64,000 bases of DNA from Dryococelus australis (lineage: Eukaryota > Arthropoda > Insecta > Phasmatodea > Phasmatidae), in NCBI GenBank assembly GCA_029891345.1, contig CM057002.1:67164590-67228589 (forward strand). The letters run 5' to 3'. Positions 48,261 through 58,004 of the stretch are shown piece after piece; position 1 is the first letter of the stretch, and the number at the start of each line of letters is the position of its first letter. A program made the position numbers and the translations under genes. Below the pieces are notes generated by a model. It saw only the letters and a list, made by a program, of their open reading frames with translations, had not been told where the DNA came from and made no database searches.

Positions 48261-48904
48261 GCTCTCTTACTTTGCTAATAAAAAATCTTTCGTGCTCCTA
48301 CTGCTGTAAAATTGTGTAGTTGCGTGTGTTATATTAGGTTGTAAAATTTGTTACTTGAAGTTGCACACTGGCAAGAGCTATTTCGAGGTGTAAAAAAAGG
48401 AGAAATTAATAAAATCACTAAATTTGCTGGGACTTCACTTAAGTTAGTATTGATGGTGATTGTAGAGGCAGTCGTCGAACCAGGGACCTGTTTCCGCGGC
48501 GCGACAGCTGTTCGTAGAACAAGGGCTGGCTGAGGAGGGGGTCAGGTATCAAGATAGTGTACACCCCTGGCCATGCAGGCTGGTTCCTCCCTTCCACTCC
48601 GCTTTCATTGTATTATTTCCTCTTCCCAGCGTTGTTCCGTCCTGGCTCTTCCTGTGATGATGTGCCCCCGCCCCCCTTCTTTTTTCTCACTCTCTTCACC
48701 CTGATAGAGAGAGAGAGAGAGAGAGAGTTTCGCGATGCCATGTGGCCGATGTGGCTCGCCTCGTAGCTCGAGTGTTGAGCTCAGTGAGGGGGGCTCGCTG
48801 GCCCCGCTATGACGTGTGTGGGAATCCTGCCCTCCGCGGATTACAACATGGACGGGTGAGTACCTACCCCTCGCCATACCTTCACCAAGGGTGGGAGGCC
48901 ATCT
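48261..48904. other. Unassigned DNA with AG microsatellite
   Basis: AG run near 48706-48727. 48729-48900 is GC-rich and has a vaguely tRNA-like GTGGCTCGCCTCGTAGCTCG head, but not enough to call a SINE. Confidence 0.35.
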
Positions 48905-49265
48905 TGCATCGCCTTAAGGTCGCCGCCTGGTAGAAGGCAGTTTGAACGCCGGAGTACTAGGGGCGACTGAGACATGCGCATCAACTCTCTCATCGTCCCT
49001 ACGACACTTTCAGCGGAGACCCTTACCGTTTTATTACGTAATAATAAAAATAAAGTGTTTGATATATGTCCCTATTCCTTTTTAAACGTTTAGTACACAA
49101 ACGTTCACACACACACAAAAGTGACAGTGAAGACGCCCGTTCCAGCCACTTTCACTATCACAAAACATGCTTTAGAGGAACTTATAAACGTATACAGAGG
49201 CGTAAGGTTTCTTAAATGGTATTCGTAAGCAGATCTCACCCAGACCGGGTTAGCTGAGCGCCTCT
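48905..49265 (-). repeat. Dispersed repeat R3, copy 2
   Basis: Inverted partner of 45180-45602, described there. A related fragment lies at 17303-17395. Confidence 0.75.
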
Positions 49266-49765
49266 GGAAGGTGTACTTGGGCGTCGAAACGCTCCAGCTG
49301 TTGTAAGGGCGACTCTTTCTCATGTACCACTAGCCTCATCGCCTCTACGCGCAAGGCAACAAGCCTGGTCGTGACTTTAAGTGGACACCATACATTCTCA
49401 TGTCGCGTTAATAAAGATAGTACAATGCATATGTACAGGCAGTTCTAAAGTTTCTGTATTGGACGTTCATTGGCTGGAAGGTATTCTGAAAACGCGCAGT
49501 TAGCCATTCCCGCGTCCAATAAAATAATACTTGCAGTTGGGTTCGGAACATATCCTAAATACTTAAGTTCTTACAAAATAAGTATACAAGCACGTGTTTT
49601 ATGTATTAAACCTCTGCAACGTGTTTATTGTGTTAACCTGGCTGAGCCCGTAAGTAGGAGAATTATAAATCACTCTGGCGTTATTAACTTTTTTGAGCCA
49701 AAAACGGTATTAAGCATTTGTGATTTGATATCGTTACTATCATTGTATTACATCTGATTGTTTAA
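49266..49765. other. Unassigned DNA with one 95-codon frame
   Basis: 49470-49757 (+) is an open frame starting MAGRYSENAQLAIPASNK. No motif, signal peptide or repeat copy is recognised. It could be chance. Confidence 0.3.
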
Positions 49766-49965
49766 AGTCTGTTCACGGGATACAGAACACGTTTGAAAGC
49801 CCTGCTTAAGATATAATTATGTGCATATTGTGTATTATTCCACCATACGTGAAATTAAAATTGCCATGTACGTCGGTCAAATGAAACTGAAATTATTACA
49901 AAAGTAAAAATACTTTACGAGTTTGCTAGTTTTCACACTTAAATATGTATTGAAAACAGAAAGGT
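49766..49965 (-). mobile_element. MITE family B, inverted fragment
   Basis: CTGTTCACGGGATACAGAAC, CCTGCTTAAGATATAATTAT and ATTCCACCATACGTGAAATT are the complement of the family B right half. The match ends at a TA/TG microsatellite (49967-50024). Confidence 0.8.
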
Positions 49966-49996
49966 GTATATATATATGTGTGTGTGTATGTATGTA

Positions 49997-50024
<28 letters not shown>

Positions 50025-50030
<6 letters not shown>

Positions 50031-50689
50031 TTTTGAAAATTGTTTCCGTGTTAACAAATATTTACCTTACATGTAAAGTTCCCACTATACCTTGAACAAC
50101 ATATACCATGTGGAATAAATGGGAATTAATGATGGCTTACCTTGTAAGTGACTACAGAAACACGATATCTGTGCAAGTAGTCAAACCAGAATAGTCTCTG
50201 TAGTAGGTATAATTAAATCATTTTCTCTGGTGTAGCATAGTCACGTTTTCAAAACTGAATCTCGAAAGTTATTAATGCCAAAGCATATATAAATCCAGGG
50301 TGGCGTCCAACTCTCCTTATAATGAATCTCCTCACCAACAAAATGCATTATATGATACTTGTACGAATCTCTCGTCAATTTGAAGACCTCAGTTATATAC
50401 CTTTTTCTCGCATAAAAATGAGTAGATCACATAGTTTCTGCGCCATTGCATGTGAAAAATCACAGTTTGTGCTTTCGGGCCGTAGAAATAATGCAGAAGA
50501 AATGTAACATAGGCAACTGAAAGTTCATGTCTTCATTTATTTTGTGATATGCTTAGCAAAACTCACCACCAAAATCATAGACTGCTACAAACAAAAAACA
50601 TGCAAAAATTTCCTTAGGTCGAACAGTTTTTAAAAACTGCGGAATTATTTCATAGCGTTGTATTAGAGATTCCTTGGAGTGACTCACGG
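50025..50689. other. Unassigned DNA
   Basis: Left flank of the virus-like element. No gene recognised. Confidence 0.4.
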
Positions 50690-51105
50690 TGTCAGTAGAT
50701 GGATCATGCGGGTCCTGGCGCAGCAAGATTTTTCTGATAATTTAAATAAAAAATTGCATCAACTTTTTCTTGCTGTTTGTTACAAAAATACAGGAAAAAG
50801 TTGAAAACTCATCTGAAATTCTATTTAAAAAAAACGTGAAAATCACGTAAGAAAAAGCAAAAAGTCAAGGTATTTGAGGGCTAAATTTAAGATCTAAAGG
50901 TTTTTTTTTTAAGGAGCTCTCAAAAACGGGCAATTTTAAGCAAAAAAAAAACACGGAAATTTTAGCAGTTTTTCAAAAATTTGCGCACACGATTTGACAT
51001 AGGTAAAACAAGCAAATTATGGAAATATCAAGCAAATTTGATGCCAAAACAAGCAAATTATATGAAATATTAAAAAATATAATTGATAGAATTTGAATAT
51101 TAAAC
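50690..51105. repeat. Left inverted repeat of the virus-like element
   Basis: Includes GTCCTGGCGCAGCAAGATTT, GAGCTCTCAAAAACGGGCAA and GATTTGACATAGGTAAAACA. The same words occur in order on the opposite strand at 55735-56166. Confidence 0.9.
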
Positions 51106-51186
51106 TCAATATCATGTAAGATTTTCCATTTTTTATTTCTGTTAAACCTTTATACGCTATAAAAACTCGCCCCTCCTTCATAATTT

Positions 51187-51378
51187 TTAAGCTATTATCT
51201 TTGCATAACGATCTGGTAAAGCGATTTCATAATTACCATCTAGAATGCAATTAATTTTTTTGCCAAACTTAAATACATAAATTCGAAATTCTGTTGCTTC
51301 ATTCCACTTATCAATTTCTAGGTCATATAGTTTAGTCAATTCATATGATTTGTTCAACTTGTTGAGCAGAGCCTCCAT
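51187..51378 (-). pseudogene. Small companion protein of the virus-like element
   Basis: 63 codons beginning MEALLNKLNKSYELTKLYDL and containing YVFKFGKKINCILDG and ALPDRYAKI. The pattern (YxV..., KFGKK..., L-D-x, LPxRxxxI) matches a small conserved protein I recall next to capsid-like genes in Polinton-like elements of aphids and Hydra. It may be an OB-fold nucleic-acid-binding protein, which is inference. This frame is uninterrupted, although the element as a whole is broken. Confidence 0.5.
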
Positions 51379-51481
51379 TTTTGGTTTGTGTTATTTAAAA
51401 GGAAACAAATTTAATAAGACCGCAAAAACTTTAGAATTAAATTTTTTTTCTCTTTATAAAATATTTTTCTTAGTAAATAAA

Positions 51482-51935
51482 ATGGAAAATAATAACAAGC
51501 AATGTAAAAAATGTGGTAAAGTATTAAACACAGAAAGTTTTTTTTGCACCACATAAACATTCAAAAGATGAACATTTTAACATCTGTAAAAAAAAATTAT
51601 AGTGAATATGTCAGTAGTCGTTATGAATTTAAAAAAGAGAGAGTAATGTGCGAATGTTGAAAATATGTTTATAATATATTTATCAAAACGTATAAAAATA
51701 GTAAATTACACAATACAGCATTAAATAATTTAAATGAAAATCATGATAACTATCCAACAAAAATATGTAAAGTGTGTAATGAGAACAAATCTATAAAATT
51801 ATTTTTTCTTAATAAAAATAGTCAGGACAAATATTGTCACATCTAAAAAATGTTTTAGTGATTATATGAAGAATTATTGTCGTAACAAGAAGTTAAATAG
51901 AATTTCCCAGTAATTTAAGCACTTTTTTTAATTTA
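51482..51935 (+). pseudogene. Cysteine-pair protein remnant of the virus-like element
   Basis: Short frames with paired cysteines (CKKCGKVLNTESFF near 51505 and CKVCNENKSIKLFF near 51770) separated by basic stretches. These suggest a small zinc-binding protein with two similar units. Broken; no named family recognised. Confidence 0.4.
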
Positions 51936-51939
51936 TTCA

Positions 51940-52284
51940 GTGTATCTGTTTTTATATTTTATTTATAATTTTTTTTCTCTTTTAAATACAACTATAGAAA
52001 CGGGGGCTTGTATAACAACTGTGTTGAACGATGAGGGGGTGGGGATGTTGAAACATATTGCTAAATATTTTAAAAAAGAATATATTATAACTAGACTAAG
52101 GAAAAGCGATCTAATTAGAACTCTGTACCATTTTTATGCCACTGGTTGTAGACACTGGAGAAAAAGAAAGCAGATAAAAAGAACAAAGAATAATTTTACA
52201 AATTTACCTTTGGCTGACTTAAATATCGATGAATTATATCCCAAAGATAAAAAAGAATGTCACAGAAATATTTCCATTTTATAA
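51940..52284 (+). pseudogene. Unrecognised reading frame of the virus-like element
   Basis: Open for 114 codons. Notable stretches are GMLKHIAKYFKKEYIITRLR and the basic HWRKRKQIKRTKNNF. The first 20 or so residues are hydrophobic and may be read-in rather than true protein. Family unknown. It overlaps the start of the next frame. Confidence 0.35.
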
Positions 52285-52900
52285 TAATTTGTTTGTTAAC
52301 AAAACATAGAAGCAGCAACGAAAATTACTTAGTTAATAAAGCTTTTGAAAGTAGGATATCAACATATAACACTGAAAATACTTTTAATTTAGTACAACCC
52401 ATTCATTTTTTGACTTCAGCAAAAAACAAGATATTTGAGATAATTATCAATAATCTTAAAATAATTAGAGGTGTGAAAACCAGTTTTAAATTATATGCTA
52501 ATTTTCATAATCAATAAAATAATCAAGTACAATTGTTCACTTTTCAATCACCCAATTATACAGTATTGAACGCTGGAGATATTTAAAAAATTTATTCATA
52601 ATACAAGAAATACTTACACAATTATCTGAATTTCAAACAGAGATTCTGGATGGGCTTTAGATAAAATGTTTGGTATGCGTTTAGCAATAAATAAGTATAA
52701 TCCACTGAGAGGTTCATCATATATTGATCTATCAGAAGTGATTGAAAATAAAAAAAGCATACATAAATGTAAATAATAATGATCAAAAATGCTTTCTTTG
52801 GGCAATAAAATCGGCATTGTTTCCAGTAGAAAAAGGATCTACAAAGAGTGCCTAAATATAATAACATGGGGCTTAACTTGCATTATTCCTTTTCTTATTA
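52257..52900 (+). pseudogene. Region usually preceding a protein-primed DNA polymerase (fossil)
   Basis: The frame at 52257-52517 contains NKAFESRISTYNTENTFNLV and RGVKTSFKLYANFHN. These fit a conserved module (FxSRIxTY..., RGxKxxxxLxxxF) that I recall upstream of family B polymerases in Polinton-like and related insect elements. Fragments up to about 52860 also fit that family. The polymerase domain itself was not found. Broken. Confidence 0.45.
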
Positions 52901-53541
52901 GGAATATATTTTTGAAATATAGCATTGGTTGCTAAAATAAAATGTTTGTAATTTTTAAGGTCAACATTATTGAACTTATCTTCGAGTTCTTCATAGGTAC
53001 TTTTTATTAACAAATTAATAAGACCCTCTGTTAATTCGTTTTTTTTTTATCTTTGACAAATAAAAAAATCACCATCTATTTTTACTTTTGTATAATCAAT
53101 TTCAAAATCTTGACCAACTCCTTGTAAACAAAAATTTTCATTAATAACATTAATATTTTCAGAAATTTCTTTTCCGAGATTTATAGTAGACATCTACTAT
53201 AGGTGATACATTTTTCGATGGTACACTTCCCATTTGCTCTTCCAAATTATTAGGAGATTCTTGTTCTGCAAATAATTATTTTTCATGTGATGTTTCTTCT
53301 GATGTTGGATGATAATTTACATTTTTTTTTGCAGCAACAGGTACTAGTGAAGTTTTTAAATTTTTATTTTCTTCACTTACTTGTTCTACTTTTTTGGCAA
53401 TATTTTGTAATTCACGAATTAATGGTAGATTTTTTTTATTTTTTTATTTTTTTTCCCCGTATTCTACCTCATGGTTCTTTTTATAATTTCTATACTTCTC
53501 GATGAGCAATTTCACTCTATGAACTCCTTTTAATTCTGCCA
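52880..53541 (-). pseudogene. Coiled-coil protein remnant of the virus-like element
   Basis: Minus-strand frame starting MAELKGVHRVKLLIEKYRNY at 53541, followed by a heptad-rich stretch (IAKKVEQVSEENKNLK). It lies head-to-head with the capsid-like gene that starts near 53565, so the 25-50 bp between may have held divergent promoters. Family unknown. Broken. Confidence 0.4.
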
Positions 53542-53564
53542 TTTATGTATAATTTTTTAACTTA

Positions 53565-54818
53565 TAAATGAGTTATAAAAGCTTTGAGAGTTTTGAGGGA
53601 CAAACTTTCCCCCAACTGATCAAACACGGAGGAATTTGAATATTTACTATAATAGAATAGAATTTGATATTCCAATAGGAGATTGCATTTCTTTTCCAAA
53701 TGATGCTTATGTTTTGAAAGAATATCGCCTACTAAAAAGAGATAAAGTTCTAAATGAGGCAAAATACGTAAAATTAGATAATATTGATGTTTGTTCTAAT
53801 TTTTTTCCATTTCAGTTTTGTAGGCTGTTGATAATCCAGGAATAACTTCGACAATGATGAACATTTTGCTAAGATCACCAGGTGAACAAAATTATTTAGA
53901 GTCAACTGGTGTTGATAATAAATATCGATTAAAATCTGTTCATAGTGATAAAATAAATGAAATTGTTTATCCATTAAGAAATTTGTTTTATTCGCGATAA
54001 TAATGAAGTTTACTGGAAAGGTGGTTATAAAATCACTTTTTTCCCTAATTCGTCTGATAACAACTGTTTATGTATTTCGGAAACAAAAAATGCAGATGGT
54101 GAGGTTGATAAAACTTATGCTGATCCAGGTGAAATTGTTATTGAAAAATGTGAAATTATGTGACCTATTGTTGAATATGAAGCTAACACATCAATTGCAA
54201 TTAAAAAAGAAAGTATATAAAAATCCTAAAATTCATATTGGTTTTAAGTGTTGGCATTTTCTTGAAAAAGATGTTCTTGCTGAGACAACTGTTTTTAATT
54301 TTGATATAAAATATCAGTTTAATAATTTGCAATTTGACATGTATAATTTTGTAATTGTGATTTTCCAAACTGAGCAATATGTGCACACTTCAATGTTTGA
54401 TCATTGTAATGTGAGAAATATATTTGTTAAAAATGGAAGAAATGAAATTTTTCTAAAAGAAAATTGTAATCTAGATATTAAAAACTATCTTTGTGTTAAA
54501 ATGTTTCTGGCTTTTAATGATTTTAGAAATTTGCGAGCAAAATTAGATATTATATACAGAAATAATGAACTTTATTATAAGCCAACTACTAACTATCATT
54601 GTAATATCAATTATTATTCATTTTGGGGACGAAGACCTTTATATGTTATTGGCTGCCTATATAGAAAAACAGCAGTAGTTAAAGATAAAACAAATATAAA
54701 AATTTGTGTAGATTTAAAAAAAACTGTTGAGGCTGGTAAAATTTGTAATGTTGTTTTAGTTAGCCAACGAAATTTAACTTATGATTATTTGAAAGAAAAT
54801 ATCACTGAAGAGATATAA
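53565..54818 (+). pseudogene. Capsid-like protein remnant (double jelly-roll type inferred)
   Basis: The longest continuous frame of the element runs 54003-54818. Its second half has motifs such as FVIVIFQTEQ, SMFDHCNVRNI and LYVIGCLYRKT. Upstream pieces begin SFEGQTFPQLIK near 53580 and include IEFDIP. Together they resemble an approximately 450-residue protein family I recall from aphid and Hydra elements (VxxGFQTxR..., S.FDHCxLxNV, PLxVIDCSRQ). I believe that family is the major capsid protein of Polinton-like elements. The family match is moderately sure; the structural role is inferred. Broken. Confidence 0.5.
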
Positions 54819-54835
54819 ATTTTTAATTTTATTAA

Positions 54836-54979
54836 ATGGACAATGTAAACGATTTTACAGAAACAAGAAATTGTTTCGATATTTTAGTACAATTTTTTAG
54901 ACTCATAGTTGAGTGGTCTCATAAAAATTTTTACGAGGTGGTATTTTTTGATGGGATAAAAAATAATAATTCTAATTAA
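54836..54979 (+). pseudogene. Small reading frame of the virus-like element
   Basis: 47 codons starting MDNVNDFTETRNCFDILVQF, directly after the capsid-like gene. No family recognised. Confidence 0.3.
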
Positions 54980-55051
54980 TATTTTCTCATCTAATAAACG
55001 ACCTTTTATTTTTGTCATAATTAATAATGAATAAATCATAAAATATCGTTA

Positions 55052-55294
55052 TAGGCTGTTCACGCTTAAGTGAGCATTTTTTAAAGTCCTCTCAACAGGC
55101 ACTAACCTCTAATCTAATAAATATATCTTACTGCCGCCTCGGGCATTAAATTTTGCGGGTGGTGAAATGTATACTCGGTGTTTATTGGTCACATCGCAAT
55201 GTTTGTATTAAAAAGCAGCAGGAACATGGAAATTATATGAAAGGAAAAATTTAAAAGGGCCTAAAAAAGTGCTCACTTTCCCGGGAACAACCTA
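55052..55294. mobile_element. MITE family A inserted in the virus-like element
   Basis: TAGGCTGTTCACGCTTAAGT to TTCCCGGGAACAACCTA, 243 bp, with TA on each side. It is younger than the host element. Confidence 0.92.
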
Positions 55295-55455
55295 TAGTAA
55301 TCAACACATTTTTTCCTTCAAATAAAGGAACCCAAATATCTTTGAACCAACTTCCTAAATTAATATACTAATTATCGTTTTAGTATATTCAGAAATATTT
55401 AAACAATAGTATCATTTTTTTATAAAAGATATATAAATTTATAATATTATTATAA

Positions 55456-55611
55456 CTGGATCAAATTATAGAACTTTTAGAAGTTTTGGATATTGGAAAT
55501 GCAATTATAGAAACAGAAACTTTTATTGATAAAGAATTGGACCTTGTGCATTTCAAAATTGTTTTAAAAATCGATAAAAATGATTTAAGGTCAAATAAAT
55601 TATCTGATTAA
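55456..55611 (+). pseudogene. Small reading frame of the virus-like element, no clear start
   Basis: An open stretch with LDQIIELLEVLDIGNAIIET and a further acidic/lysine part. It has no ATG in frame at its beginning. Family unknown. It may continue the region before the MITE. Confidence 0.25.
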
Positions 55612-55734
55612 AAGATGATGTTTGTGGTTTAAATTGTTTTGATGGTTGGGATTATGGATTCAGGAACTGCTATGCTTCAGATTTTTCTTTATTTTTAGAC
55701 TTTAAAAAATCTTATTGGTGTTTTGCTTTTGTTG

Positions 55735-56166
55735 AATAAAATTTATAAATTCTGTCAATTATCTTTTTTAATATTTCATCTGTTTTGCTTGTTTTAGCCT
55801 TAAATTTGCTTGATTTTTGCATAATTTTGCTGGTTTTACCTATGTCAAATTGTGTGCGCACATTTTTTGTAAAACTGCTGATATTTTCGGTTTTTTTTTT
55901 GCTTAAAATTGCCCGTTTTTGAGAGCTCCTTTTTAAATAAAGCTTATAGTGCTTAAATTTAGCCCTCACATACCTTGATTTTGGCTTTTTTAACATGATT
56001 TTCATGATTTTTTTCATCGAATTTCATATTTCGAGTTTTTAACTTTTTCGTGTACTTCCGTTACAAATAGCAAGAATAAGTTGATGCTATTGTGTTGAAT
56101 TTTTGGTTAAAATTATTAGAAAAATCGTGCTGCGCCAGGACTCGCATTATACATCTACCAGTATCT
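55735..56166. repeat. Right inverted repeat of the virus-like element
   Basis: Inverted partner of 50690-51105. A 101-codon minus frame across it (55712-56017) is lysine-rich low-complexity sequence and is not called as a gene. Confidence 0.9.
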
Positions 56167-56747
56167 GGTATTCAATGTGAATTCTCATTTCGGTTAGTGA
56201 TGTAGTTTTCATTACTTGCACATCCCTAAAACACCCAAATTGCTGCTGTGACAGACTCTTGTATGTAGTAATAAATATGTTGGCTAAAGGTGTTTTTTTT
56301 TTTCCCCATGCTGGGAAATTCTATTCGTTAGTAATGAATTTTTCGGTGAAGGCTATTTTCGCGAAGAGAGTAGAGTTCCTTGCAGGATAGATGAGAACAT
56401 TATCCTCTGCACAGCCGAGCTCGCGGTGGTTAGTAGCCGGCGTGCGCATGAAGATATGTCCGCCCCGGTCAGCAGCATTGAACTCGAACACCGTCGATAG
56501 TCACTTGTTCAAAGATGACCGCGATTTGGTAATCCAGTGTTGTTGTAAGTTTCGTTACATACTACAAACTAAATACTTTAATGCCAAATACTTCGTCATT
56601 TTAGTCGACCTACTTCTGGTCACATGACCTTTTAGTGAACCAAACGTGACAATTCGGACACGGCCCAAGACGCCCAGCAGTTGGTTAAACTGTTCGAGGT
56701 ACAACGAAACAGGAACTGTTTTTCGCGAAATAGAAGTAGAGTAGCTA
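56167..56747. other. Unassigned DNA
   Basis: Right flank of the virus-like element; the frame at 56391-56627 has no motif. Confidence 0.35.
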
Positions 56748-56907
56748 AAGGCTGTTCACGATAATGTGAGCACTTTTGAAATCAACCTTATAAAAAGTCA
56801 CCGCTCCAACCTGCGTACATTGCATTAAGCGGAAGACTACACAACGTGCACGCAAGTAGATCTTAAGCAGGGCTTTAAAAAGTGCTCATTTTACCGTGAA
56901 CCGTCTA
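56748..56907. mobile_element. MITE family B, short deletion form
   Basis: About 160 bp. The complete left end (GGCTGTTCACGATAATGTGA, CTTTTGAAATCAACCTT) joins directly to the B right part (ACACAACGTGCACGCAAGTA, GATCTTAAGCAGGGCTTTAA) and ends ACCGTGAACCGTCTA. Confidence 0.9.
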
Positions 56908-56939
56908 TAGCAGTGGAGCTCTTGCCACATGCATACATA

Positions 56940-57107
56940 ATTACTAAGTAGTACACTCGCCACTACAATTACTAAGTAGTACACTCGCCACTACAATTAC
57001 TAAGTAGTACACTCGCCACTACAATTACTAAGTAGTACACTCGCCACTACAATTACTAAGTAGTAGACTCGCCACTACAATTACTAAATAGTACAGTCGC
57101 TACTACA
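56940..57107. repeat. Minisatellite, 28 bp x 6
   Basis: Units ATTACTAAGTAGTACACTCG + CCACTACA; the last two units carry single changes. Confidence 0.95.
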
Positions 57108-57653
57108 ATTGTCACAAAAGTACGATTTATGTTGCGTACGAAAGACAGCATATATTTTGTAACACTGAAATATTTTGCTAGAATTTACGTACTTAAATGT
57201 AAAAAACTATTAATAAGTGTCTATTTGCAATCAAAGTTTAAGCGTGTAATATCTGGATGCTTCGGAAAGCACATGTAGCATATATAGAACCTATATGTAT
57301 AATTACTCAGATTAACTAAAAAAATAAGGTAATAATATTTTCAAATATGTCTAGTAATTTGTTTTTTGTAAATCCATTTCGGCCACGAAAGTTATCATTT
57401 TTGTAATTGAAGTTAATGTACATTAAATTATTTATTAAAAGTATTTTTTTTTTTTTACATAAGTGCCAGTATTTTCTTTCACACAACTATGGTAGTCATA
57501 TTAATGTCTTACCTGACGAAGTTCTCCTTCCAAAATATGATTTTTGTAGTTTCAAAAATAGAAATACGTCTTTTTTATATTAGAAATATACACTTATTAA
57601 TATAGTTATAAAAATACAGTGTTAGGTAATATTTTCATTCTTATTTCATATGA
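57108..57653. other. Unassigned AT-rich DNA
   Basis: A donor-like TTCGTCAG/GTAAGAC reads on the minus strand at about 57512, downstream of the frame at 57654-58004. No matching acceptor was identified. Confidence 0.35.
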
Positions 57654-58004
57654 TTACTTTTCTAACAGTTCTGGGAGTGTGTGTGCTGCTATGTAATAAG
57701 TCCTATTATAAGTTTGTAATCGTCCACAACTAACTGGTAGGGAAATATAACTTCCAGAGGATAGCCTTAGACTTGAAACATACTTACTTGTGCTACTGGA
57801 TGAAGATGTCCCACTTCCTCTGGAGGACTGAGACAATCGAAATGTCGTCTGAGGTAAAACTGGTTGCTCAACGCAACCACAGTCATTCAAAATAGAGACG
57901 AGGTTGTAGGATAGAGAGGAATGTGTGATCTTGTCTGCCTGTAGGACAGTGAAACCTGTCAAGTGGTGCGGTACACAGCGCCAATTTATCTCCAACAGGG
58001 CCAT
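57654..58004 (-). CDS. Unrecognised 116-codon reading frame, possible host exon
   Basis: Starts MALLEINWRCVPHHLTGFTV with a good start context (GTACAATGG) and ends at HTLPELLEK. The middle is serine-rich (SSRGSGTSSSSSTSKY). There are two Cys in DCGCVEQPV, and no signal peptide, membrane segment or known domain. Composition is less AT-biased than the flanks, and the frame is not within a recognised repeat. It may be a short gene, one exon of a longer gene (a donor-like site follows near 57512), or chance. Function unknown. Confidence 0.3.
   Translation of the reverse strand: MALLEINWRCVPHHLTGFTVLQADKITHSSLSYNLVSILNDCGCVEQPVLPQTTFRLSQSSRGSGTSSSSSTSKYVSSLRLSSGSYISLPVSCGRLQTYNRTYYIAAHTLPELLEK

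Larger units (their letters stand above)
50690..56166. mobile_element. Compact Polinton/adintovirus-like element (fossil)
   Basis: About 5.5 kb, markedly more AT-rich than its surroundings, bounded by inverted repeats of about 0.42 kb (50690-51105 and 55735-56166). The interior has at least seven short reading frames on both strands, detailed separately. Their family resemblances and order suggest a virus-like element related to Polintons/adintoviruses, but far shorter than the usual 13-25 kb. I see no integrase, packaging ATPase or polymerase catalytic region. It is broken, with roughly ten or more interruptions. The arms match at about four of five positions by eye, which suggests an old insertion. 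A MITE (55052-55294) is inserted near its right end. Target duplication not resolved. Confidence 0.65.

Noticed and set aside
48729-48900. Possible further SINE with a tRNA-like head
   Set aside because: Only a vague head; no box B, shared body or second copy could be shown, and its right part merges into repeat R3.
55712-56017. 101-codon lysine-rich minus-strand frame
   Set aside because: It lies in the AT-rich right arm of the virus-like element and consists of low-complexity sequence.
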